A stretch of DNA of 10,016 nucleotides from Microcaldota archaeon (GTDB lineage: Archaea; Micrarchaeota; Micrarchaeia; Micrarchaeales; Micrarchaeaceae). The notes below the pieces were generated by a model, which saw only the letters and a list, made by a program, of their open reading frames with translations, ran no database searches and was not told the DNA's origin. Below, in pieces: positions 1-7,778 of the stretch; the first letter of the stretch is position 1, and each line of letters begins with the position of its first letter. The stretch covers positions 3,163 to 13,178 of the forward strand of contig JAJZLZ010000014.1 in NCBI GenBank assembly GCA_021850375.1, in the 5' to 3' direction. Position numbers and translations under genes: made by a program.

Positions 1-1
1 A

Positions 2-1648
2 GAACCAGAATCTGGCGTGTTTGAGGCATCAGATAAGGCAGCTGTAAAATTAGATGACGCGCTTCTTGTTTTAATAAGCGTTGAGGCATTTGATACAAAA
101 GATATCGCAAAGGAAGCGGTAGAGGACATCAAAAGGTCTTCTGAAAAATTAAAGCGCAAAAAAATAGTGATATACCCGTTTGCGCATTTGAGCGCAAACC
201 TTGCCGAGCCAAAGGCCGCACTTGAAATTATTAACATTGTGCACAGCAATTTGTCAGGCGGCGAATTAGATGTTGTCAAGGCGCCGTTTGGCTGGAATAA
301 AAAACTGGGCTTTGAGATAAAGGGGCATCCTCTTGCAGAGCAGGGCAGAAGCTATGGCAATAAATCAAACATTACGCAGGTGGCAAATAGAGCACCCAAA
401 ATAGATATTTCCATAGTGAAAAAGAGCGACTTCTCCGGGCTGCCCGAGACAGATCATCGAACAATATCCGAGAAATTGAACCTATTTAGCATGCAGGAGG
501 TCTCGCCGGGAATGGTATATTGGCATAAAAACGGACTTATTCTATATCGTGGGCTTGTCAGTTTTATGCGCGAAAAACTCTACAAATATGACTATGAAGA
601 GATAAGCACTCCCTCGCTTGCAAACCTCGCGCTTTGGCATGTTAGCGGGCACATCGACCATTACAAGGATAATATGTTCACGCTTATAACAGAGAGTGAA
701 CAGCTTGGCATGAAACCAATGAACTGCCCATCCACTATATTGATATATAAGTCCAAAAAATGGAGCTATAGGGATTTGCCGTTTCGCACCGCTATATTTG
801 ACAAGCTCTATCGCAACGAGATATCCGGCGCACTTACCGGCTTATTTAGGGTGAGGGAACTAACCCAAGACGATGGGCACATATTTATAAGGGAAGACCA
901 ACTTGAGGCGGAGATGAAAACCTTGCTCGAGATGGTGAATGAGGTGTATAAAACATTTGGCATGCAATTTAACGCCAAGCTCTCGACCATGCCAGATGAC
1001 CATATGGGCGATGAGGCACTTTGGGAGAAGGCTACATTGGCGCTTAAGAATTCGCTAGAATCAAATGGCATAGATTATACAATAAACGAAAAAGACGGCG
1101 CATTCTACGGCCCGAAGATAGACTTTGACGTAACTGACTCGCTTGGAAGAAAATGGCAGTGTGCAACAATACAAGTCGACTACCAATTGCCCCTGCGCTT
1201 TAAGCTCGAGTATATTGGAGAGGACGGACAGGCGCACACGCCTATAATTGTGCACAGGGCGATACTTGGCTCGCTTGAAAGATTCATCGGCGTTTTAATA
1301 GAGCACTACCAGGGCAAATTCCCGCTGTGGCTATCGCCAGTGCAGGTTAGGATTGTATCTATATCAGAAAGCGCGAATTCGTATGCAAGCGGCGTGTTTA
1401 ATGTTATCAAAGATGCGGGCGTGCGCACACAGCTGGATATTAGCGATAAGACGCTCGATTATAAGATACGAGACGCGCAGATGCAAAAAATACCATACAT
1501 AGTCATTGTTGGTAAAAAAGAACAGGAGGCAAAAACGCTTGCGATAAGGGACCGCTCAGGGAAGCAGAAGTTCAATGTCACCCTAAATGAATTCATAGAA
1601 AAGGTTTCGAAAGAATCTGCTCAAAGAACTGCCGATGCTGTGGTGTGA
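2..1648 (+). CDS. thrS: Threonyl-tRNA synthetase, archaeal type, 5'-truncated by the window edge
   Basis: Charges tRNA-Thr with threonine in the cytosol. The reading frame is open to the left edge (first full codon at base 2), so the GTG at 17 is not the true start; perhaps 20-40 N-terminal residues are missing. Counting visible residues from base 2, residues 1 to about 140 match the archaeal editing domain that hydrolyses Ser-tRNA-Thr, with YPFAHLS (58-64), KAPFGWNK (93-100) and GHPLAE (108-113). The class II catalytic core follows at about 160-440. The three expected zinc ligands are C242 (MNCP), H293 (TQDDGH) and H418 (VHRAILGSLERF, motif 3). Motif 2 lies around YRNEISGAL (270-278). Residues 445-548 form the anticodon-binding domain. 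Oddities: NCPST where NCPGH or NCPFH is usual, and RELTQDD for RGFTQDD. The TGA overlaps the next gene's ATG. Identity is very secure. Confidence 0.97.
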   Translation, partial: EPESGVFEASDKAAVKLDDALLVLISVEAFDTKDIAKEAVEDIKRSSEKLKRKKIVIYPFAHLSANLAEPKAALEIINIVHSNLSGGELDVVKAPFGWNKKLGFEIKGHPLAEQGRSYGNKSNITQVANRAPKIDISIVKKSDFSGLPETDHRTISEKLNLFSMQEVSPGMVYWHKNGLILYRGLVSFMREKLYKYDYEEISTPSLANLALWHVSGHIDHYKDNMFTLITESEQLGMKPMNCPSTILIYKSKKWSYRDLPFRTAIFDKLYRNEISGALTGLFRVRELTQDDGHIFIREDQLEAEMKTLLEMVNEVYKTFGMQFNAKLSTMPDDHMGDEALWEKATLALKNSLESNGIDYTINEKDGAFYGPKIDFDVTDSLGRKWQCATIQVDYQLPLRFKLEYIGEDGQAHTPIIVHRAILGSLERFIGVLIEHYQGKFPLWLSPVQVRIVSISESANSYASGVFNVIKDAGVRTQLDISDKTLDYKIRDAQMQKIPYIVIVGKKEQEAKTLAIRDRSGKQKFNVTLNEFIEKVSKESAQRTADAVV

Positions 1649-3357
1649 TGGGATATACCCTTGGGATATGGGACGGGCATGATGCGGGCGCGGCGCTTTT
1701 GCAGGACGGCAAAATACTCTATGCAGCAAATGAGGAACGTTTCACTAAAAGAAAACTGGAGATAAACTTCCCTAACCATGCGATATCTGCAGCCATATCC
1801 TATGCAAAGATAAAGCATTCGGATGTAGATAACATCGCATACTCAACCACTGAGTTTACAAAAACCTTAGAGCGCATCTTTCCATCAATGAAGGAGAACT
1901 ATTACAAGTTCAGGCGAAGGAAGATACTAAAGCCGATGTTCGAAAACGCAAGGCATAAGATAAAATACACCCTAACTGGCATCGGGCCGCTGCCGCTATG
2001 CGAAGCTGCCAGCTCGCATATCATAAACAGAAAACTAAAACGCATGGGATTTAGAGGATATAGGCTCTATGCCATAGACCACCATCTATCTCATGCCGCA
2101 TGCGCGGCATTCACTTCAGGACAGGGAAGGAAATTGGTCATAACCCTAGACGGGCTTGGTGATGGGCTTTCAGGAAGCGTGTCCATACTAGACAACGGCA
2201 AACTTGAGCGCGTAATGAGAATTGGCGCACAAGACTCGCTTGGGATATTCTATGAGCAGATAACAAATATAGTAGGAATGCGCGAGCTTGAGGATGAGGG
2301 CAAGGTCATGGCGATGGCAGACTACTCATATCCCTTTAGCAGCGAGGAGAACCGATTTTCCGACCTGTTCTCCCTATCCGGCACGCGCCTGCGCGCGCGC
2401 CATAGCGCTGCAAGGCAATATGACATCTTATCTGCTATAGGCTGGCAGATGCCTAGGGAGCAGTTTGCATACATGGCGCAGCAGTTAGTCGAGATGCTTG
2501 TGGAAAAATTGATCAGCAATTTAATAGACAGATACAATATACAAGATATTGCAGTTTCTGGAGGCCTATTCTCAAACATAAAGGCTAATATGAAAGTGCG
2601 CTCGCTTGGAAACGTCAAGAGCATGTACGTCTTCCCGCACATGGGCGACGGTGGAATAGCCCTTGGCGCGGCGCTATATTGCCATTATTTGACTGACAAG
2701 ATTTCCGTGCAAAAATTCAGCGCTTATTTGGGCGATGAGTATAGTGAAGAGGATACAGTTGATTATATAAAAAAGCACAAGGAATTTTCATATAATATAG
2801 AAGGCAAAACCGAAAGCGCAAGGCACGCATCAGAGCTTATATCAAAAGAGAACTATATACTATGGTTCAATGGTCGCATGGAGTATGGGCCTCGCGCTTT
2901 GGGTAATAGGAGCATTGTTGGATCTAGCAGCTCAGAGCAGGTGAAAGAGCTGCTCAATATGAAAGTTAAGCGCAGGGAATGGTTTCAACCTTTCGCGCCA
3001 TCGGTCCTTGAATCTGAAGTCGAACGCCTCTTTGAATACGACAATAAGGGATATGACAAATTTATGACCTCGGCGTATGCCATGAAAAAAGAGCACTTGA
3101 TGCGCGAGCGCTCCGTCGTGCATGTAGACGGAACCGCACGGCCGCAGATGGTCGGGGACGAGAATTTGGAATACAAGGAATTGCTAGCTGGCGTAAAAAA
3201 GCAGACGGGTTTTGGGATTGTGCTAAACACCAGCTTCAACATACATGGCTCTCCGATTGTCATGTCGCCAAGCGATGCCCTTTTAATGATGAAGCAGAGT
3301 GGCACTAAGCATATGTTCATAAACGGCGTATTTGTGACCAACAGGAAGATACGATGA
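1648..3357 (+). CDS. O-carbamoyltransferase, NodU/CmcH/TobZ family
   Basis: Probably transfers a carbamoyl group from carbamoyl phosphate, via carbamoyl-adenylate, to a hydroxyl on a sugar or other small acceptor. The 569 residues match the usual family length. The N-terminal Kae1-like ASKHA domain (about 1-350) begins with LGIWDGHDAGAALL. It carries the metal-binding HHLSH at 145-149, a glycine-rich phosphate loop LDGLGDG, and SGGLFSN at 304-310. The YrdC-like C-terminal domain (about 360-569) carries EYGPRALGNRS (412-422), WFQPFAPS and NTSFNIHG (527-534). I chose ATG 1648, which overlaps the thrS stop as TGATG; a GTG at 1645 would add one residue. There is no clear ribosome binding site, so translation probably depends on coupling. 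It is followed by an ATGA overlap with a GT-C glycosyltransferase, suggesting the acceptor is a surface glycan or lipid-linked sugar. The family is secure; the acceptor is unknown. Confidence 0.92.
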   Translation: MGYTLGIWDGHDAGAALLQDGKILYAANEERFTKRKLEINFPNHAISAAISYAKIKHSDVDNIAYSTTEFTKTLERIFPSMKENYYKFRRRKILKPMFENARHKIKYTLTGIGPLPLCEAASSHIINRKLKRMGFRGYRLYAIDHHLSHAACAAFTSGQGRKLVITLDGLGDGLSGSVSILDNGKLERVMRIGAQDSLGIFYEQITNIVGMRELEDEGKVMAMADYSYPFSSEENRFSDLFSLSGTRLRARHSAARQYDILSAIGWQMPREQFAYMAQQLVEMLVEKLISNLIDRYNIQDIAVSGGLFSNIKANMKVRSLGNVKSMYVFPHMGDGGIALGAALYCHYLTDKISVQKFSAYLGDEYSEEDTVDYIKKHKEFSYNIEGKTESARHASELISKENYILWFNGRMEYGPRALGNRSIVGSSSSEQVKELLNMKVKRREWFQPFAPSVLESEVERLFEYDNKGYDKFMTSAYAMKKEHLMRERSVVHVDGTARPQMVGDENLEYKELLAGVKKQTGFGIVLNTSFNIHGSPIVMSPSDALLMMKQSGTKHMFINGVFVTNRKIR

Positions 3358-5108
3358 TATCTGACAATATTCTCGAAGTTCTATTCACCATAGGCATTTG
3401 CATATCCTTTTTTGGCCTGATATTTGGCGTTATCTTGGATAGAAAAAACATATGGCACGAGCTTATAAAGTCCAAGTTTAACGCAAGTGCAATGATCATT
3501 CTTTCTATTGCACTTTTGATATTTATAGCCGTTGAGGTTTATACAGTAAAGCCTACGCAGCAGCTCTTCTTTGACGATGATATATACCAAGCGATGGCAT
3601 TAAGCTTGATACACACCGGCAGGGCGTGGATGTGCAACTACGGCAATGCAAATGCGTGCTATGTTGGGGGCGTGTTCCATGAGCCGATAGGGTTATCGTT
3701 TAACATAGCAATAGCCTATCTGATCTTTGGAGTAAATAGGACCGCATCCTATGTAGCCCAGATGGCAATAACATCAATCGCAGTAATATTTGCATTCCTC
3801 TCTTCACTACTGCTTTTTGGCAAAAAAAGCACGGCGTATTTCTCCGCACTATTAATCGGCATATCTCCGATAGTTCTTGTATGGGCCATGCCGACAAACT
3901 CGGATATGGCGGTGCTCGCGTACTCTCTTATATCATTTTTCTTCCTGATAATTTTCATAAGAAAGCGCAGCGTTTTGAGCATGTTTAATCTGCTTTTATC
4001 TATCGCACTTTTAAGCTACATGAAAATAGATGCGCTCATAGTCGTACCGATATTTTTAGTGGCGTATATTTTATTATCAGACAGCATTAGCATATACGGC
4101 GTAATAATTAGAGACCTAAAGCTGCTCTATAACAATATATTAAACACGCGCTTTCTATTTGCACTATTAATATTCGTAATTGCCATCTACCCATCGATAG
4201 CATATGCATCATATGAATCAATAAACGGCACATACGGCTATAGCGGCACGAATATACAAAAGAGCTGCGCCACAGGAAGCTATTCGTATATAACCTCAAG
4301 CGGCAAGATAAATGTGCAGAATTTTGACGCAAATATATGCGCAAATCTCTATTTTTGGCTAAATAAATTCGCTTCATCAGATGTTGTCCAGCCAATATCA
4401 TACACCATAGCGGCTATAATTGGTATCGCCTTAATGACAGCAACTCGCAGATTTCGCATAGCTCTTGTTCTTTTGATTTGGTTCTTTGCGATATTTCTTT
4501 TATACACTGCATTTTATGCAGGAGCAGTTACATACGGAGTTGACTGGAGGTTCATGCTTGCGTTAATGGCGCCCTTTGCCATTTTCGCGGCATTCACTTT
4601 GGGTTGGGCGGTTGATTTAATATCTGATGTGCTGCACAGAGTATTTAAGCTTAAAAAGCATGCAATTGCTTTCGTTCCCGCCGCGCTTTGCATGATATTC
4701 ACTATTTTGCTCTTATACCAAACATATCTTCTCTTCCCTATACTCTCAATAAAGCCATCCTCTATAGCACAGGCAGGCGATGCACGCTTTTATGAGAACT
4801 TTGTGTATGCGAGCGCAAATAGCATACCAAATAGCTGCATTGTCTACTCCTATGACCCGACGCTATATATACTAAACAACAAGACATCCGCCCAGATGAG
4901 CTATTTATACAACTCCAGCTTCTACAGCGCTGCCGCACAGGAACATCCCTGCGCAGTATTGGACATCGGCTACTGGTGCGCGACGCCGGGCAATATATGT
5001 GGCGCTTTTGAGAACTATTCCAATCTCTCTCCGATAAATACTACAACATACAATTCTACCGGCTTTACCTATGGAGTGTATAAAATAGACAACCTTAGTA
5101 AAGTTTGA
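3354..5108 (+). CDS. Polytopic GT-C (PMT/ArnT-like) glycosyltransferase
   Basis: Likely uses a lipid-linked sugar donor on the outer face of the membrane. The 584 residues contain roughly 12-13 hydrophobic segments, the first at about 8-28 and the last at about 438-462. The first external loop has the GT-C acidic signature DDDIY (D74-D76), followed by HEPIG (109-113); YGVDWRF occurs near 394-400. A soluble, probably extracytoplasmic domain of about 120 residues closes the protein. It contains seven NxS/T sequons (N509, N520, N554, N557, N562, N567, N580) and four cysteines (C495, C533, C542, C549); four more cysteines (C94, C102, C305, C329) lie in predicted outer loops. No WWDYG motif is present, so it is not an AglB/STT3 oligosaccharyltransferase. 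The start is fixed by an ATGA overlap with the carbamoyltransferase stop. Superfamily call is good; donor and acceptor are unknown. Confidence 0.75.
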   Translation: MISDNILEVLFTIGICISFFGLIFGVILDRKNIWHELIKSKFNASAMIILSIALLIFIAVEVYTVKPTQQLFFDDDIYQAMALSLIHTGRAWMCNYGNANACYVGGVFHEPIGLSFNIAIAYLIFGVNRTASYVAQMAITSIAVIFAFLSSLLLFGKKSTAYFSALLIGISPIVLVWAMPTNSDMAVLAYSLISFFFLIIFIRKRSVLSMFNLLLSIALLSYMKIDALIVVPIFLVAYILLSDSISIYGVIIRDLKLLYNNILNTRFLFALLIFVIAIYPSIAYASYESINGTYGYSGTNIQKSCATGSYSYITSSGKINVQNFDANICANLYFWLNKFASSDVVQPISYTIAAIIGIALMTATRRFRIALVLLIWFFAIFLLYTAFYAGAVTYGVDWRFMLALMAPFAIFAAFTLGWAVDLISDVLHRVFKLKKHAIAFVPAALCMIFTILLLYQTYLLFPILSIKPSSIAQAGDARFYENFVYASANSIPNSCIVYSYDPTLYILNNKTSAQMSYLYNSSFYSAAAQEHPCAVLDIGYWCATPGNICGAFENYSNLSPINTTTYNSTGFTYGVYKIDNLSKV

Positions 5109-5141
5109 ACTTAGCTGCATTGCATCTAATTGCTATTCTTC
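5109..5141. other. Convergent intergenic gap between the two operons
   Basis: Only 33 bases separate the stop codons of the plus-strand GT-C gene and the minus-strand GT2 gene. The plus strand is pyrimidine-rich here and into the GT2 3' end (about 5128-5151), which could act as an archaeal-type T-rich terminator. There is no uninterrupted T run and no convincing hairpin on either strand. Termination is inferred only from the gene orientation. Confidence 0.4.
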
Positions 5142-5819
5142 TCATCTTTCTAGAATTGAATGCATTATTGTCCTTAGTATTATAAATCCGTCATTTATGC
5201 TCCTTAGCTTGGGCTCTTCCATAAACCTCTTTTTCTCATAGCTTGGAACTTCGAGCACTTTTAGATTCATTTTCTTGGCTTTTATGCTTATCTCAGTTTC
5301 AATCCCAAAACCGGCCTCCGTTAAATTCAACCGCCTCAAAGCATTTCTGGAAAAGCTTCTATAACCATAACACATATCAGAATAGTTGGACTTATATATC
5401 AAATTGACTATTGCAACAAATGCCTTGTTTCCTATCTTTCGTATAAAAGGCATATCATCAGAACCGCCGCCAGTCAAAAACCTAGATCCCATGCATACGT
5501 CATAGCCAGACTCTATCCCAGCTATCAATATTAAAAGCTCATTTGGCCTATGCGAGAGGTCCGCATCCATGGATATGACTATTTTACCCTTTGCGGCATT
5601 CAATCCTTTTATTAACGCCGAGCCCTTCCCGACATCATCATATAGTATTCTTGCGCCCATTCGCCTTGATATGCTAACGGTTTTGTCTTTGGAGTGGCCA
5701 TCAACAACTATGAGCTCTAGGTTCTCATTTTTCAAGACTCCCTTTATGCCATATATTAAACGCCGCATGTTGCGCTCTTCATTGAGCGTCGGTATTATTA
5801 TGCTTATATGCGGCTTCAA
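5142..5819 (-). CDS. Family 2 glycosyltransferase, dolichol-phosphate sugar synthase-like
   Basis: Likely moves a hexose from a nucleotide sugar to a polyprenyl/dolichyl phosphate at the cytoplasmic face, supplying donors for extracytoplasmic glycosylation. The 225-residue GT-A domain shows SIIIPTLNEE (6-15), VVDGHSKDKT (38-47), the metal-binding DAD (85-87), GSRF (111-114), DMCYGYRSF (148-156) and FGIETEISIKA (171-181). There is no C-terminal TM segment, so it is the short, soluble or peripheral form. The start is a TTG, not ATG: it overlaps the upstream gene's stop as TTGA, is immediately preceded by an in-frame TAA, and has AGGTG five bases upstream. No in-frame ATG occurs before residue 18, inside the fold. 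It is last in a minus-strand operon behind a sequon-rich membrane protein. The fold is secure; the exact sugar and lipid are not. Confidence 0.9.
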   Translation of the reverse strand: MKPHISIIIPTLNEERNMRRLIYGIKGVLKNENLELIVVDGHSKDKTVSISRRMGARILYDDVGKGSALIKGLNAAKGKIVISMDADLSHRPNELLILIAGIESGYDVCMGSRFLTGGGSDDMPFIRKIGNKAFVAIVNLIYKSNYSDMCYGYRSFSRNALRRLNLTEAGFGIETEISIKAKKMNLKVLEVPSYEKKRFMEEPKLRSINDGFIILRTIMHSILER

Positions 5820-6652
5820 TTATCCACCTTTAATTTTTTAGTCTCTTTTTTGCGCTTGATTTTAGAGATCGCAATCAGGAGCAAGATTACTATAATTATT
5901 AGTCCAAAGAGTATGTTGTATAGCGATACATTAATACCTGATGGTTTTTTGTTTCCGTCATATACTATATCTGTTGTAGAGAATAGTGCATAATGGGTAT
6001 TGGCATTCGAGTATGACACTTCAGATATGATTGGAAGCGTTGCGTTGTATGATCCTTTTGGAACGCTTATTCCGAATGCGTAGTTTGCATTTGCGCCGGC
6101 GGATATGTTAACGCTCCTAGTGGCATTGCCTATTTCAAAGCCCTGCGGAGAGAGCACCTCGACTTTTGCATCTATTGCATTGGAATTGTCGTTTGTTAGA
6201 TTTAGTATGAGGCTGCCTTTTTTGTCGATAGAAGAAGATACACTAAGCGGGGATAAAACGTATGAGCCATAATAGAATTCGCAGGGGAAGATAGTGTAGA
6301 AGGTTGATGTCCCTTGGTTATACTGGGTAAATATGTTTAGTACGTATGAGCCCTTCTTTGATATATTCTCTATATGCATTGAATTAATGGCGCTCGAGCC
6401 TGGCGGCAATGAATTTATATAAACAGTCGAATTTACGTTTCCGCCACCTACTATTTGTGGATTTAAAATAATGCCAATTGCAGATGCATCACCGCTATTT
6501 GAGAGATTGAATAAAATTGAATTGTTTGTAGCGTTTATCATCGAGAAATTACACGTGCCGCTTAGAGTTACCGTAGTCGCAGATGAATTTGACGAAAGCA
6601 GCATAATCATTATCAAAGCAGTGCCCGCATAAGCGATATTAAGCTGTTTCAT
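5816..6652 (-). CDS. Secreted, C-terminally membrane-anchored, sequon-rich surface protein
   Basis: Function not recognised. The 278 residues start with a signal peptide-like segment (hydrophobic core at about 8-19, cleavage plausibly near 25). About 210 residues of beta-rich, Ser/Asn/Thr-rich sequence follow. A single TM helix at about 243-263 ends in a basic cytoplasmic tail (KIKRKKETKKLK), so it is predicted type I with the bulk outside. The outer part has eleven NxS/T sequons (for example N35, N40, N49, N74, N97, N151, N176, N182) and only two cysteines, C34 and C124, which could form a disulfide. The segment around 130-235 resembles a NEW3/CARDB-like Ig-type domain (DAKVEVLSPQGFEIGNA), a weak impression. 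ATG 6652 overlaps the radical SAM stop (ATGA) and its own stop overlaps the GT2 start (TTGA), so it is co-expressed with both. It may be a glycosylated substrate or scaffold for its neighbours. Confidence 0.8.
   Translation of the reverse strand: MKQLNIAYAGTALIMIMLLSSNSSATTVTLSGTCNFSMINATNNSILFNLSNSGDASAIGIILNPQIVGGGNVNSTVYINSLPPGSSAINSMHIENISKKGSYVLNIFTQYNQGTSTFYTIFPCEFYYGSYVLSPLSVSSSIDKKGSLILNLTNDNSNAIDAKVEVLSPQGFEIGNATRSVNISAGANANYAFGISVPKGSYNATLPIISEVSYSNANTHYALFSTTDIVYDGNKKPSGINVSLYNILFGLIIIVILLLIAISKIKRKKETKKLKVDN
5823..5829 (-). promoter_or_regulatory. Ribosome binding site for the TTG-started GT2 gene
   Basis: The minus strand reads AGGTGGA, with AGGTG matching the archaeal anti-Shine-Dalgarno complement GGAGGTGAT. 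Five bases separate the match from the TTG at 5819. It lies inside the last codons of the upstream membrane-protein gene and supports the TTG start. Confidence 0.6.
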
Positions 6653-7704
6653 TTTATCATGCTAAATATATTACCGGTTATCGTCTGGTACGCCTCGCAT
6701 GAGGTCCAGCACTTAGGCTCTTTGCCCTCCCTTACCTCACGCCTTATGCGCATGGCCTCTTCATTATCCCATACCTTTGAGATGTCATATCCTATTTCGC
6801 GCACATTTCCTATTTTTGCGTTCCACATTATCGAAGGATAGATGTTTCCAAAGCTGTCCATAAACATCGATGCCTCAAGGCTGCGGCTTCGCATCGGGCT
6901 AACGCCAGTTTTAGCATATGTTAATAGCCCTTTTAGGAACGCGCTTTCTACCATCTGTATGGCACTGGGCTGGAATTTCCTATGATTTAATAGCCACTGT
7001 ATGTCCTTAATCGCCTCTTTAGGGTCTGCCTTGATGCTGTCGTTTTCATTCTTGTAATAGTTCTCTGAGGTCTGCGCCAAATTTATATGAAAATCGTTCG
7101 CGCAAATTGACGGTATTTCCTTTTTCACCTCATTAAAAGTTTGCTCCAATTGGCCTTGATTAAATTTGCTTATCGTATATCCAAAGACAAAGCTTAGATT
7201 TTTGTTGGTTAATTTGAATTCCATCAAATTTTTGTATGTCTGCATTGCCCTATCAAAATTCCCTGGAATCCCACGTATCTTGTCATGAAGCTCCCGATAT
7301 CCGTCAAGGCTCACAGTCACAACCACGCGCGGTATCTTTAGGCTTAATATCTCACCTATTCTGCGCTGCAAGAGCTTTGGGTCACATAAGGAATTTGTTG
7401 GAAATGTGAGCATATATAGCGATTTTGAATTGTCCTTAAATGCAGCCGCAATATCCACTATGTCCGATCTCAAAAACGGCTCGCCTCCAGTTAATTCAAT
7501 CCATTTAAAGTCATTGTTGCGTATCGCAAATTGACGTATCTCATCTATGCTAAGCTCACCTTTGGGCCGTATCTGCCATATATTGCACGTAAGGCAGCGA
7601 GACTGGCACATGTAGGTTATAGAAAAATTCAATTTGTAGGGCTTTTTGAGTGGCCGTATATTGCTCTCAAGCGCGGTCGATATAAGTCCGAACATCTTGC
7701 GCAT
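6649..7704 (-). CDS. Radical SAM enzyme with degenerate SPASM-like C-terminus
   Basis: A 4Fe-4S radical SAM protein of 351 residues; substrate unknown. The cluster motif CQSRCLTC (C33, C37, C40; CX3CX2C) is followed by the SAM-binding ELTGGEPFLR (70-79) and VSLDGYRELHDKIRG (131-145) of the TIM-barrel core. The C-terminal part (about 280-351) has the layout of a SPASM/twitch region: FGNIYPSIMWNAKIGNVRE then CWTSCEA (C332, C336). The position where YPC would be expected is YPS (S291), so an auxiliary cluster may be absent or altered. I chose ATG 7704: GTGAT sits five bases upstream (7710-7714) and the sequence is TTGATG; a TTG at 7707 would add one residue. Its TGA overlaps the next ATG. Context suggests work on a surface protein, glycan or lipid, but cofactor or lipid chemistry is equally open. 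Confidence 0.85.
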   Translation of the reverse strand: MRKMFGLISTALESNIRPLKKPYKLNFSITYMCQSRCLTCNIWQIRPKGELSIDEIRQFAIRNNDFKWIELTGGEPFLRSDIVDIAAAFKDNSKSLYMLTFPTNSLCDPKLLQRRIGEILSLKIPRVVVTVSLDGYRELHDKIRGIPGNFDRAMQTYKNLMEFKLTNKNLSFVFGYTISKFNQGQLEQTFNEVKKEIPSICANDFHINLAQTSENYYKNENDSIKADPKEAIKDIQWLLNHRKFQPSAIQMVESAFLKGLLTYAKTGVSPMRSRSLEASMFMDSFGNIYPSIMWNAKIGNVREIGYDISKVWDNEEAMRIRREVREGKEPKCWTSCEAYQTITGNIFSMIK

Positions 7705-7778
7705 CAATAATCACTGTATACATTTTGTATTTTCACCTTAAAAGAACTTGCGGTTTTGGCAGCTTTGGCACCTTTAGC
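7705..7778 (-). other. Enolase/radical SAM junction with in-frame post-TAG extension
   Basis: These 74 bases follow the enolase TAG. In the enolase frame there are 24 sense codons starting with an Ala/Lys-rich AKGAKAAKTA, then a TGA (7704-7706) that overlaps the radical SAM ATG as TGATG. Three degenerate 9-base units (7755-7763, 7764-7772, 7773-7781) account for the x-Ala-Lys periodicity, and the third includes the TAG itself. An AAGGTGA at 7733-7739 lies nine bases upstream of an ATG at 7723 in a different frame, which opens only an 18-codon ORF. No promoter or hairpin was evident. Confidence 0.6.

Noticed and set aside
17..19. GTG as the start of thrS
   Set aside because: The frame is open to base 2 and the archaeal editing domain needs more N-terminal residues, so the true start lies off the window.
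2322..3341. Minus-strand ORFs of 106 and 118 residues inside the carbamoyltransferase
   Set aside because: Low-complexity, motif-free shadows of a well-supported family member on the other strand.
3354..5108. AglB/STT3 oligosaccharyltransferase identity for the GT-C protein
   Set aside because: No WWDYG-type motif, and at 584 residues with a short outer domain it fits PMT/ArnT-like enzymes better.
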